Under the pieces are notes generated by a model. That model did not search any database, was not told the origin of the DNA, and saw nothing but the letters and a program-made list of their open reading frames with translations. This document shows positions 35,096 to 44,622 of a stretch of 64,000 nt of DNA, in pieces. Each line of letters starts with the position of its first letter. Position 1 is the stretch's first letter. The translations under genes were made by a program, and so were the position numbers. The stretch spans positions 20,320,247 to 20,384,246 of the forward strand of contig NC_085875.1 of the NCBI RefSeq assembly GCF_034702125.1. The letters are read 5' to 3'. This DNA is from Engraulis encrasicolus. Its lineage: Eukaryota; Chordata; Actinopteri; Clupeiformes; Engraulidae.

Positions 35096-36186
35096 GTTGT
35101 CAAGACAGCACGCATGGCATGCAAACCATCCTGGGGTCCATCTACCAGCTGAATGATTATTCGTGTCCACCCCACACACCTCTTCTTAGGATCTCCATGT
35201 TGTGACCCAATGGCAGATGGTCCACACTATGCTGCCGTGGTATACAGATCGGCCATCAGCTTCTTCAGTCCTCAAAATGATCACAAATGGTAGGAGAATT
35301 CTGTAATGAAAGGATGACATCATTCCGAAGTGCATTCAGGAGCTGAATGACTAATCCCCGCACCAATGTCTGGGGATCCGGTACATGTAATCACTCCAGT
35401 TTCCAAAAAAAAGAGAGAGAGAAAAAAAACATGCATACAACAGGACCACTGGATTATATTGGATTATAACGCATCTTGCTCTCATTTGGTTTTGTCTCTG
35501 AGTAAGATAACTGGACACAGATTACTTTGGATGTACTTGTAAGGCAACGGGTGCACTACAGGGCAGAATAAATCCCTGCACCTTTGCCGGGTAGTTGGGT
35601 AGTCCACCCCAGCTCCCAGATAGTCATTATACCTCTGAACCACTGGATTACACGGAATTATACTTTTTTTTGCTTATTGGAAAAAATATTTATGATTATG
35701 ATCCCACTGCGGTATGTTTTAAGGTTATTTGAAGATTATTTGTTGCTGAATTTGGCACAAGCACTTGGTGACCATCAGGGCAGAATACATTTTTTCCCTT
35801 TTATACAATTTTTTTTGTTTTGTTTTGTAGGCCAAAATTGGCCAAACAATGTGTGCACTTCAGGGCAGAATATACCCCTGCACCATTGCTGGGGAGCTGG
35901 GTAGTCCACCCCAGCTCCCTACTGATAGCCTAATCACCAGTAGTGATTTATGTACTGAAAAGGCCCTGTCTTGTATGAATGAAGTGAATGTGTGAGGCAA
36001 TCAGTGCTTGTCTGCAACGAAAGAAAACGCAAATTTCCTGCAGGGTCACAGGTGTATGCTAGATCCCATACACAGAGACTGGATGTGCATCACACAAGAA
36101 AAGACAGTAGCCTTTATGCTGGCGTCAACGTATCTGGAGACTTATATTCAGGAGATGAAAGCCTTCTATCAGTGGAGTAATAAAAG
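35096..36186 (+). ncRNA. Type-2 exon B-II
   Basis: Counterpart of A-II. Acceptor ATGTTCTTCAG, donor after TAAAAG. The upstream intron is 118 bp. Hairpin units: 35,341-35,404 (degenerate), 35,558-35,617, a unit cut short at 35,775-35,787 (CAGGGCAGAATACA then poly-T) and 35,861-35,919. The last has GGGGAGCTGGG pairing with CCCAGCTCCC, a C:G version of a pair that is T:A or T:G elsewhere. The acceptor-like TGTTTTGTAG at about 35,830 is also conserved in A-II. Confidence 0.5.
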
Positions 36187-36308
36187 GTGCATCTTTTATA
36201 ATTTACTTTAAATAACATGATCAGCCATTGGATTTCTTATTATGAGATTTCCTGTGTTTAGTATACATTTTCTGAACATCAATCTAACCACATTTTGCTT
36301 TTTTTCAG

Positions 36309-37012
36309 GTTATCATGAAGGCATACATAATTTTCCACAGTACTACCTTAGTGATAGACATCCTAGAATCTCCCTGCTGCATTGGATAAAGACACAACAT
36401 CAGACAGGCTGGTGGGATGCTGCCTTAGCGGGGAGACCAAGTCAGTGTACATCAGGCTGGATCATTTAGGCCTCAGATTCTTCCAGTATGCTCTGGAGCA
36501 GAATAATCTCACAGCACAAATCTCTAAGTTTATCTCCAAACTCTTGGCTTACTCTGAATTTGAATTGTTTGTGTATTTTGAGGAGCTACAGATGATTTAT
36601 TTATGTTTTGACTATAAGTAACAGTGATCGACAGGGCAGAATTAACCCTTCACTGTAGGAGGGGAGATGGGTTGTCCACCTCGACTCCCCAATTAGGAAC
36701 ACTGCACTAGGCACTTAAAACATGTACAGTAAGTTATATAACAATGCTAGCACCATTGTGTGTAGCTCAGGGTTTCACACAATTTTGAAGAAATAATCCA
36801 TATAAAGAACCCATGTCTACAATGCGTCCAGCAACTTTGCATGAGGACTTCGAGGGAGCTCTGTGCATATGCCCATGTCTCTACTTAAGACCCCAGATAA
36901 TCCTTCAGAGGAGTTCATAAGATAAAAGGATAATGCTGTTGGCCCCAAGGAACAGAAATACAGAGTCAGGTGTACTGGAGCACAGGAACATGGACAGCAT
37001 CAGTGGCACAAG
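36309..37012 (+). ncRNA. Type-2 exon B-III, shortened
   Basis: The acceptor TTTTTTCAG follows a 122-bp intron; the donor follows GGCACAAG as GTAGTCATG. It is a fusion of the start of A-III and the end of A-IV, because about 1.7 kb is missing. Only one unit remains (36,632-36,690, loop TTGTCCACC), plus a first-stem remnant at 36,495-36,518. Confidence 0.5.
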
Positions 37013-37139
37013 GTAGTCATGATTTATTAAAACTATTCAACATGATCTTGTAAAGCAATGGACACCTTGTTATTTACAATACATTATTTAAAACATAGCC
37101 TACCATGCATATGTTTAATACATTTGCTTTCTTTCTTAG

Positions 37140-37225
37140 TATATCTGGACACTTGTTGGTCCATCCTGTGAAGTCCGTCCATGTCTGACTGATTGTGCTT
37201 GGGTCTCCCTGCTGTCCTGTCATTT
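37140..37225 (+). ncRNA. Truncated type-2 exon head
   Basis: Acceptor TTTCTTTCTTAG, then TATATCTGGACACTTG up to about GTCTCCCTGCTG. The sequence then jumps to intron-type DNA (CTGTCATTTACTACC) identical to 38,547 onward. It is a partial duplication that leaves a broken head in front of the full head at 37,341. Confidence 0.45.
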
Positions 37226-37263
37226 ACTACCTATAAAACATAGCCTACCATACATGTGTTTAA

Positions 37264-37271
37264 CACAATTG

Positions 37272-37337
<66 letters not shown>

Positions 37338-37338
37338 C
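37264..37338. repeat. (CTTT)n microsatellite forming a splice polypyrimidine tract
   Basis: About 75 bp of CTTT units run straight into CTCAG, the acceptor of the exon at 37,341. The orthologous tracts at 23,118-23,130 and 37,128-37,139 have only two or three units, so this tract has expanded. Confidence 0.95.
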
Positions 37339-37340
37339 AG

Positions 37341-38486
37341 TTGGTCCATCCTGTGAAGTCCGTCCGTATCTAAATGATTGTGCTTGGGTCTCCCTGCTGA
37401 TGTGGACATGGGTCCTATGCTAGAGCCATGCTGCTTCAGTGTGAAGACACGGTCACACTTTCATCACTTCATGAAAAGACATCATCTTCTTCAATCCCGG
37501 ATCTGTTCCCAAATTATGCAGTTTTGTGATGGATGGATAGATGGATGTCTTCAGACTAAAGTGTCTTTTGCAGCAGAATAGTCCCTGCACCTTGGCAGGG
37601 CTGTGGGTAGACCTCTCTTGCTGCACGAGGTACTACAAAACCAATGGATTCCGCTGGATTATACATTTATTTGGAGTATTTTGGAAAATGACAAGTGCCT
37701 GCAGCCATGCTTTTTAGGTAGTGATCGAACAGGGCAGAATAAACCCTGCACCACCACAGGGGGTTGGGTAGTCCACCCCAGCCCCCCCCGAACACACTGG
37801 ATACCTCCTAACTATGAGTACGCTGGATCATAGTCTACTATGTCTTTGTTTCTTTTTATTATTTTTTTAATTATATTTTTATTATATTTAGTTTCTTTTT
37901 GTATTTTTTATACATGGCAAGTTTGTCACGGTAGCAATGTGTGCACTACAGGGCAGAATAAACCCCTGCACCATTGCTGGGGAGTTGGGTAGTCCACCCC
38001 AGCTCCCTATTATCAAGTCTATCTCCAAACCCTTGGATTGCTCTGGATTGGAATTATCTTTATATTTTCAGGATGTACTGTATGGATGTTTTGTTTACAT
38101 TTGACTAAATAAGCAACAGTGATCCACAGGGCAGAATAATCCCTGCACTGCAGCAGGGGAGATGGGTAGTCCACCCCAACTCCCCAATCAGAAACACTGC
38201 ACTATACACTTCAAACGTGTAAGTTATATAACAATGCTAACACAATTACGTGTAGCTCATGATTTCACACAATTTTGGAAAAAAAAAGAATCCAAATTAC
38301 CCATGGCTATAATGCGTCCAGCATCTTTGCACAAGGACTTCGAGTGTGTACGTTGTATGCCCACTCGAGACCTCAGAGAATCCTTCAGAGGTGTTGATAA
38401 GATAAAAGGATAATGCTGTTGGCCCCAAGGAATAGACAGACAGAGATTCAGGTGCACAGGAACATGGGCAGCATCATTGGCACAAG
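37341..38486 (+). ncRNA. Type-2 exon C with four hairpin units
   Basis: Acceptor TTTCTTTCTCAG; donor after GGCACAAG as GTAGTCATG. Units: 37,571-37,615 (head type), 37,730-37,789 (GGGGG with GCCCCC), 37,948-38,007 and 38,127-38,185. The order head, GC-type unit, TT-type unit, GAT-type unit is the same as in exon A-IV and in the exon at 38,661, so whole exons were copied. Confidence 0.52.
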
Positions 38487-38595
38487 GTAGTCATGATTTA
38501 TTCAAACTACTCAACGTGATCTTGTCAAGCAGTGGACACCTTGTCATTTACTACCTATAAAACATAGCCTACCATACATGTGTTTAACACAATTG

Positions 38596-38657
<62 letters not shown>

Positions 38658-38658
38658 C
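38596..38658. repeat. Second expanded (CTTT)n splice tract
   Basis: About 60 bp of CTTT units ending in CTCAG, the acceptor of the exon at 38,661. It lies in a 174-bp intron (38,487-38,660). Confidence 0.95.
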
Positions 38659-38660
38659 AG

Positions 38661-39743
38661 TTGGTCCATCCTGTGAAGTCCGTCCGTATCTGAATGCTTG
38701 TGCTTGGGTCTCCCTGCTGATGTGGACATGGGTCCTATGCTAGAGCCATGCTGCTTCAGTGTGAAGACACGGTCACACTTTCATCACTTCATGAACAGAC
38801 ATCATCTTCTTCAATCTTGGATCTGTTCCCAAATTATGCAGTTTTGTGATGGATGGCTAGATAGATGTCTTCAGACAAAAGGGTCGTCTGCAGCAGAATA
38901 ATCCCAGCACTTGGGCAGGGCTGTGGGCAGCCCTCTCTTGCTGCACGAGGTACTACAAAACCAATGTATTGCACTGGATTATATTTGGAGTGTTTTGGAA
39001 AATGACAAGTGCCTGCAGCTGTACTTGTCACGTAGTGATCGAACAGGGCAGAATAAACCCTGGTGGCACAGGGGGTTGGGGAGTCCACCCCAGCCCCCGG
39101 AACACACTGCATAACTCCTAAGCACGATTACACTGGATCGTAATCTGCTATTTCTTTTTTAAAGTTTTTTTAATATGTTTTTAATCATATTTAGTTTGTT
39201 TCCTTTTGTAATTTTTATACATGGCAAGTTTGTCACGGTAGCAATGTGTGCACTACAGGGCAGAATAAATCCCTGCACCATTGCTGGGGAGTTGGGTAGT
39301 CCACCCCAGCTCCCTATTATCAAGTCTATCTCCAAAACCCTTGGATTCCTCTGGATTGGAATTTTTTTTTTTTCATTTTCAGAATGTATGGATATTTTGT
39401 TTACAGTGATCCACAGGGCAGAATAATCCCTGCACTGCAGCAGGGGAGATGGGTAGTCCGCCCCAACTCCCCAATCAGAAACACTGCACTATACACTTGA
39501 AACACGGATACGTGTTGGACACGTGTCAGTCGTGATTTTGAACAACTTTGAAAAAGTACCCATGTGTGGATACAATGATTCCAGCAACTTTGCGCTAGTG
39601 CTTCCAGGGAGTGCTGCATGTCAAACAGGCATATGTATATCAGATCAGTTAAAAGTGCAATATTTTTGCCCTCAAGAAATCTGCAGATGGGGAGTCAGGT
39701 TTACTAGAACACAGAGACACGTGGACAGCATCAGTCGAACAAG
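38661..39743 (+). ncRNA. Type-2 exon D with four hairpin units
   Basis: Nearly a copy of exon C. Units: 38,891-38,935 (head type), 39,043-39,099, 39,255-39,314 and 39,414-39,472. In the unit at 39,043 the second loop is GGAGTCC where TAGTCC is usual. Donor after TCGAACAAG as GTAGACATC; the following intron is 124 bp. Confidence 0.52.
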
Positions 39744-39867
39744 GTAGACATCATTTATTCAAACTACTCAATATGATTTTGTCAAGCAGCGGACATCTTG
39801 CCATTGTCACTATCCATTATTTAAAACATAACCTACATGTATTTAATACACTTTCTGTCTTTCTCAG

Positions 39868-41268
39868 TGTATCAGAAGGCATGTTGGACCAGGCAAGTCC
39901 CACTACCTCTAATGATTGTGTCTGTTTCTCCATGCTAAGGTGGGCATGGGCCGTATGCACACGCTGGAGCCATACTACTTTGGTGTGGAGACACAGGTAC
40001 AGTTTCATCACGCCATGAACGGACATCACCACAGCCCTGAATCTGCTCTGAAATTAAATGGAAATTCAGTCATTTTATGTCCTCAGCCAAAAGTGCCCTC
40101 TGAAGCCGTATAACTTAATCCCTGCACCTTGGCAGGGACCTGACGGATAACCCACCTCCTACCTAACCACTTAGCCTACTACTTACCTTATCACTTCTAT
40201 TTGGAAAGATAGCAATGTGTGCACTACAGGGCAGAATAAATCCCTGCACCATTGCTGGGGAGTTGGGTAGTCCACCCCAGCTCTCCACTGATAGATCTAC
40301 ACTTCTGGATGTTATCTTTTTTTTTTGAAGAAACGTGCAATTACTATTTACCAAGCAGTTGGTGACCATCAGGGCAGAATAAACCCCTGCACCATTGCAG
40401 GGGAGTTGGGTAGTCCACCCCAACTCCCCAATATCACGGATAAGATCCTGGATTATACTGGTACCTGTAATTTACATTACATACATACTATGCGTACAGT
40501 TGTGATTAAGATGCATTTGTCAAGCAATGTGTGCACTACAGGGCAGAATAAATCCCTGCACCATTGCTAAGGGAGTTGGGTAGTCCACCCCAGCTCCCAG
40601 ATACTCATCATATATCTGAACCACTGGATTACACAGGCCATAGACTTTTTGGACAAAAATGTTTATGTTTATGATCCCACGGCTGTATTTTTTTTATTTT
40701 TTTTGCTGCATTTGACACACGCAGTTGGTGACCTGCAGGCAGAATAAACCCCTGCACCAGTGCAGGGGGGTTGGGTAGTCTACCCCAGCTCCCCCAATAA
40801 CATGGATACAATGGTCACAAGACACTGGATTTAATGTATTAGGCCTATGCTGGAATATTTTTTTCTGAATTGTCTTTAATCTCTATACACTCCTCCCCAA
40901 TAGCCATATTTTTCTAAACCACTGGACTACACTGGATTGCTTTTTGGTCAAACACGTTTGCTCCCCACTCACAGATCTTCACTGCTGGATTATCCTACTA
41001 TGTCTTTGGTGTTAATTTGTATGGATGCAAGTATGACCCTGTGTGGTAGGCTATGGATGAAGTGATTGTGTCAGGCATGAGACGCTTGTCAGGGAGAAAT
41101 ACCATCTGCACCTTCAAACCTTCTCCTCAGCGGCATCTGAACCTTCTTCATCTGAACCTTCGAAGAATCCCTGGGAGTTGTGATGGACACATGGTGCTGG
41201 CTTCAAAGAACCTACAGTGCACAACGTCTGGAGCACGGAGACATGGACTGAATCGGTGGACCAAACAG
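39868..41268 (+). ncRNA. Type-2 exon E with five hairpin units
   Basis: Acceptor TGTCTTTCTCAG; donor after GGACCAAACAG as GTGATTAG. Units: 40,110-40,160 (head type, decayed), 40,227-40,286, 40,370-40,429, 40,538-40,598 and 40,734-40,795. The unit at 40,370 is close to the best representative: CAGGG, loop CAGAATAAAC, CCCTG, then GGGGAGTTGGG pairing with CCCAACTCCCC. Two alternating flank types are seen: units led by CAATGTGTGCACTA and units led by GTTGGTGACCAT. Confidence 0.52.
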
Positions 41269-41399
41269 GTGATTAGAGTCATGGTTTATAATTAACTGTC
41301 AATATGATTGCAACAATTTAATTTATTCTCATTTAATATCCTATATTTTGAACAGATACAGGTTTTCTCTATCATCATACGTTTGATTTGTGTTTGTAG

Positions 41400-43170
41400 G
41401 ATATAGTACACAAAGGTCATCTTGTGATCAACTGAATGCTCAGGTGGATATGGACCCTACACCAGACAGACTACAGCCGTGCTTCGTGTAGTGGAGAGAC
41501 ACTGCAGGTCCATCAGATTCTTCAGTTCTGGATATTTTACAGTAGCAAAGGAAAATCCTGCACTTCACAGAGATAATGCTGCGTTCAGGAGCAAAATAAT
41601 CCCCGCACCTTGGCCGTGGGCTGGATAGTCCACCACATCCCTTTACATCATGGATAACAGAGCCGCTGTCCTGGAATGGATTAGGCTGGCTAGTCCACTT
41701 CAACCCCCCAATGTCATCTACGGTATACCTCCTCACATATTAGATTTTAGTATTTTTTTTTGGTGGCATCTGGCATCTGCATAGCCTACAGTATATGTTG
41801 GCTAGTCTCCGTACTACTTGTACATATTTAATGATCATAGAATTTATGCATGCATTTCACCATAAGTTAAGCAATGTGTGCACTTCAGGGCAGAATAAAC
41901 CCCTGCACCATTGCTGGGGAGTTGGATAGTCCACCCCAGCTCCCCAATGTCATTCATACCTCCCATACATTAACAAATACTGTACATAATACATTACGCA
42001 CTAGTGTAACAAATACATTATACATTACACACTAGTAGCACAACATACATATTGTACCTCCTTATCACATTTTATTTAGCCTCTGTACACCTGTACTGCC
42101 TTGTGGCTATGTATGACATACATTTTTTAAAGACATACACCATTGCTCAGAGAGGAAGTAGCTCACCCAGTCTCCCCACTGGTTCATCTTCACTGCTGGA
42201 TATCGTCCATTCATGTTGGTGTCAGCTATACGCATCCATGCAATTATGCATGCAATTATGCATGGATATATTAACCTCAACGTCTCATATACATGAAGAA
42301 CACATGCGTGACATGGATGCTTTTCAGCGCAGCATATTTTATGCATTATTCATCCTGGAGTTGTTTCTCAGGTGGTCAGGACAGGAGGCGTATAGGACAG
42401 GAGGCCGCCCAGAGAAGTTCACCCATTGGAATGCTTCTGCTGGTCGCCTCTGACTGCTCTGCAAATGCACCATGCTGGAACACCTATACAATGTTTTTTT
42501 TATCACGTTTGACAACTTTTTTCACAAGAATCATATGGGATTTTTTCCCCACACTGAATTTGAAAAGCAATTGGCCACCATCAGGGCAGAATAAATCCCT
42601 GCACCATTGCTGGGGAGTTGGGTAGTCCACCCCAGCTCCCCAACATCATGGATAAACTCCATACCCCTGGATTATACTGGCGCCTGCCATGTACATTTAC
42701 ATTTTGTGTGCGCAATGACCTTTGACCTTTCACAATGAATTTTGTGCATACAGTTGTGATTTAGCTGCAGTTGTCAGGCAATGTGTGCACTACAGGGCAG
42801 AATAAATCCCTGCACCATTGCTGGGGAGTTGGGTAGTCCACCCCAGCTCCCTTATCACGTTATACTTAGTGTTATTTGTTTTGCATTTTGTATTAATTGG
42901 GATTTATTGTTAACCAGAGGATATTTAATCTACACGTCGTAGGAGTGAAGAACAAGGTGCTGAAGCATCGTAAGCAATGGGTGCACTTCAGGGCAGAATA
43001 AATCCCTGCACCATTGCTGGGGGGCTGGATAGTCCACCCCGGCTCCCCAAACTCCCCAGTATCATAATTATAACCCTGCATTGTGCTTCATACACATTGT
43101 ATACCATAGATACAAGTGCTGTGTTTGTGTACATGTTTTCTTGGAAATAAAAAAAAAAATCATTTCAATT
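41400..43170 (+). ncRNA. Predicted terminal exon with four to five hairpin units
   Basis: Acceptor GTGTTTGTAG after a 131-bp intron. Units: 41,588-41,640 (head type), 41,886-41,945, 42,582-42,641, 42,793-42,852 and 42,989-43,047, plus scraps at 41,681-41,715 and 42,138-42,178. The last unit has GGGGCTGG pairing with CCCCGGCTCCCC, again with both arms altered. No further unit or donor follows, and a poly(A) signal lies 100 bp downstream. Confidence 0.48.
43146..43151 (+). terminator. Candidate poly(A) signal of the hairpin locus
   Basis: AATAAA followed by an A-run, about 100 bp after the last hairpin unit and just where locus-specific repeats stop. The AATAAA inside many hairpin loops is part of the repeat and varies (AATAAT, AATAAC), so it is not called as a signal. 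Confidence 0.35.
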
Positions 43171-44519
43171 AATCCATTCATGTTGGAAGTCTATTTTTTA
43201 AAATAATTATTTTCTCCACATAAATATCCACAAATGACTGATAATAAATATTTCTTTTGCAGTACTTTCAAAGCTATTTTTCTGCTATGTTTTTTCTTCC
43301 CATGACCATTTAAATCCGGTCTATTCATTTGACCAATAAGAGCATTCTATGGTTGAAAGGTCTTGGCATGGTAACATGGTGTTAGGTGTTTTTATCAGAA
43401 ATATAAGTACAGACCAATAAGAGTATAGACCTTGTAGTGTAGGAGCGACCTCAAACCCGAAAATAGCCCATAGCTGATTCACACGTTCCAGCTCCCTCCA
43501 ACACTGTGGTCTGTCATATGGTGTTAAGACGTCAGCAAAGTCAAAGTGACTCTGTTGGTAAAGCCTATACACAGCTCTGTCCTTACATGTGTAAGTGGAT
43601 CAAGGTGTAGTTTGAGGGGATGTCGTGTGTGTCTCTAGACATATACACATTTCTGTGATGAAAAAGAATTTTGGCAGGGAGTCTTATTGCTCTGAGGCAA
43701 GAGGCTAATGTGGCTAGTGAATGAGTGACAGTTTTTTTTCTTTTTTGCAATTTTCTTTTCAGTCATGGCACACAACCATGCGTCCACAGGCTATGTAAGC
43801 CTTCTTTGTTATTCCTGAGACACACTGTGTAACAATTTTAGTTTTTTGTATTCTTTTTTTTACCCAAAGTAATGTATGGGGGTGTGCTGTATGTAAAACT
43901 CCTCCATGAACTGAACATTAATATAAACATACAACAGCCTCAAGGTACGTCTGTGATGAAAACACCTTGTTGGAAATCATACAGTAGCCTATGTTCATTT
44001 GCTCATTCAAATTGCATTCTGTGTTTTTTTTTTCAATATCATGCCGTGTTAGTAAATTTGCATGTCATCTTAAAAAAAAAAGTGAAGTGCATTAAAATGC
44101 AGATCGAAAATATTGAAAAATAATACAAAAACTCATGACCCCTCCCTATACCCAAACTTTTTGTTTTGTTTTTAATATATATCACTTTTTAAATTTATTT
44201 TTTTACCCTCGGGTATTATTCTGAGAATGTGGTTCACTGCCAAAACAGGCTAAGTCAACCTGGAGGTATGGTAAATCAGCTAATATTAAGAGGGAGGAGT
44301 CCTGTCCTCATGTTTTTAACTGTCACCTGGAGCTAGTCTATTAGGAGGTTTACCACTTTGTGTTGGTCAAATTACCCAGGTCTATCTCTGAACCATGCTC
44401 TTGGATTAGCCATCCACCTCACTGAACACCCCCATCCCCACCTAGTTCATTTTCACAAATCCTAGTTGTGAGATATGAAATACTCTGACTATTCATTCAA
44501 TGTTTCACATTGCAGTCAC

Positions 44520-44521
<2 letters not shown>
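43171..44521. other. Non-coding DNA, no gene seen
   Basis: AT-rich single-copy-looking sequence with poly-T runs. The 83-codon frames lack domains. Words at 44,240-44,360 resemble 5,985-6,060, a possible old dispersed repeat. Confidence 0.5.
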
Positions 44522-44595
<74 letters not shown>

Positions 44596-44622
44596 CGCGC
44601 GTGCGTGCGTGCGTGCGTGTGC
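44522..44622. repeat. (GT)n microsatellite, about 100 bp
   Basis: Pure GT for about 75 bp, then GCGC and GCGT units. Confidence 0.98.

Larger units (their letters stand above)
23425..37139 (+). repeat. Block B of the tandem duplication
   Basis: Second copy of the ~12-kb block, with the same order of type-1 and type-2 modules. It is longer because of insertions at 23,894-25,112, 30,599-30,924, 31,039-34,162 and 34,448-34,870. It is shorter by the lack of the segment matching 20,095-21,820. The low divergence suggests a fairly recent duplication. Confidence 0.88.
16715..43047 (+). repeat. Array of ~45 twin stem-loop units (about 60 nt each)
   Basis: Each unit has a first arm CAGGG, a loop beginning CAGAATAA, a second arm CCCTG, a linker near CACCATTGC, then a G-rich arm (GGGGAGTTGGG), loop TAGTCCAC and a C-rich arm (CCCAGCTCCCC). 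Units occur only on the plus strand, mostly 110-380 bp apart, and only inside predicted type-2 exons. Around 30 are well kept and the rest are decayed or cut; exon entries give their positions. The linker plus the next G-run (GCAGGG) can also pair with CCCTGC, giving an alternative fold. I do not recognise a described RNA family. Confidence 0.8.

Noticed and set aside
19559..36211. Paired 67-codon frames at 19,559 and 36,008
   Set aside because: Of the nine differences I counted, six change the residue and three do not, as expected without coding constraint. Both also run across a predicted splice donor.
19161..40423. Recurrent minus-strand peptides of the type GWTTQLPSNGAGVYSAL and plus-strand peptides of the type GRINPCTIAGELGSPPQLP
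   Set aside because: They are translations of the hairpin unit. The frame is open only for short stretches, shifts from copy to copy, and lacks a shared start or domain.
16715..43047. Hairpin units as H/ACA or C/D snoRNAs, or as microRNA precursors
   Set aside because: AGAATA fits an H box by chance, but there are no long pocketed hairpins and no ACA tail, and no C or D boxes. Stems of 5-12 bp are too short for microRNA precursors.
16715..43047. AATAAA in each hairpin loop as poly(A) signals
   Set aside because: The word varies to AATAAT, AATAAC and AATATA without pattern, and no GT-rich downstream element is consistently present.
16715..43047. CRISPR-like array
   Set aside because: Repeats are unevenly spaced, differ from one another, lie in animal DNA and have no cas genes.
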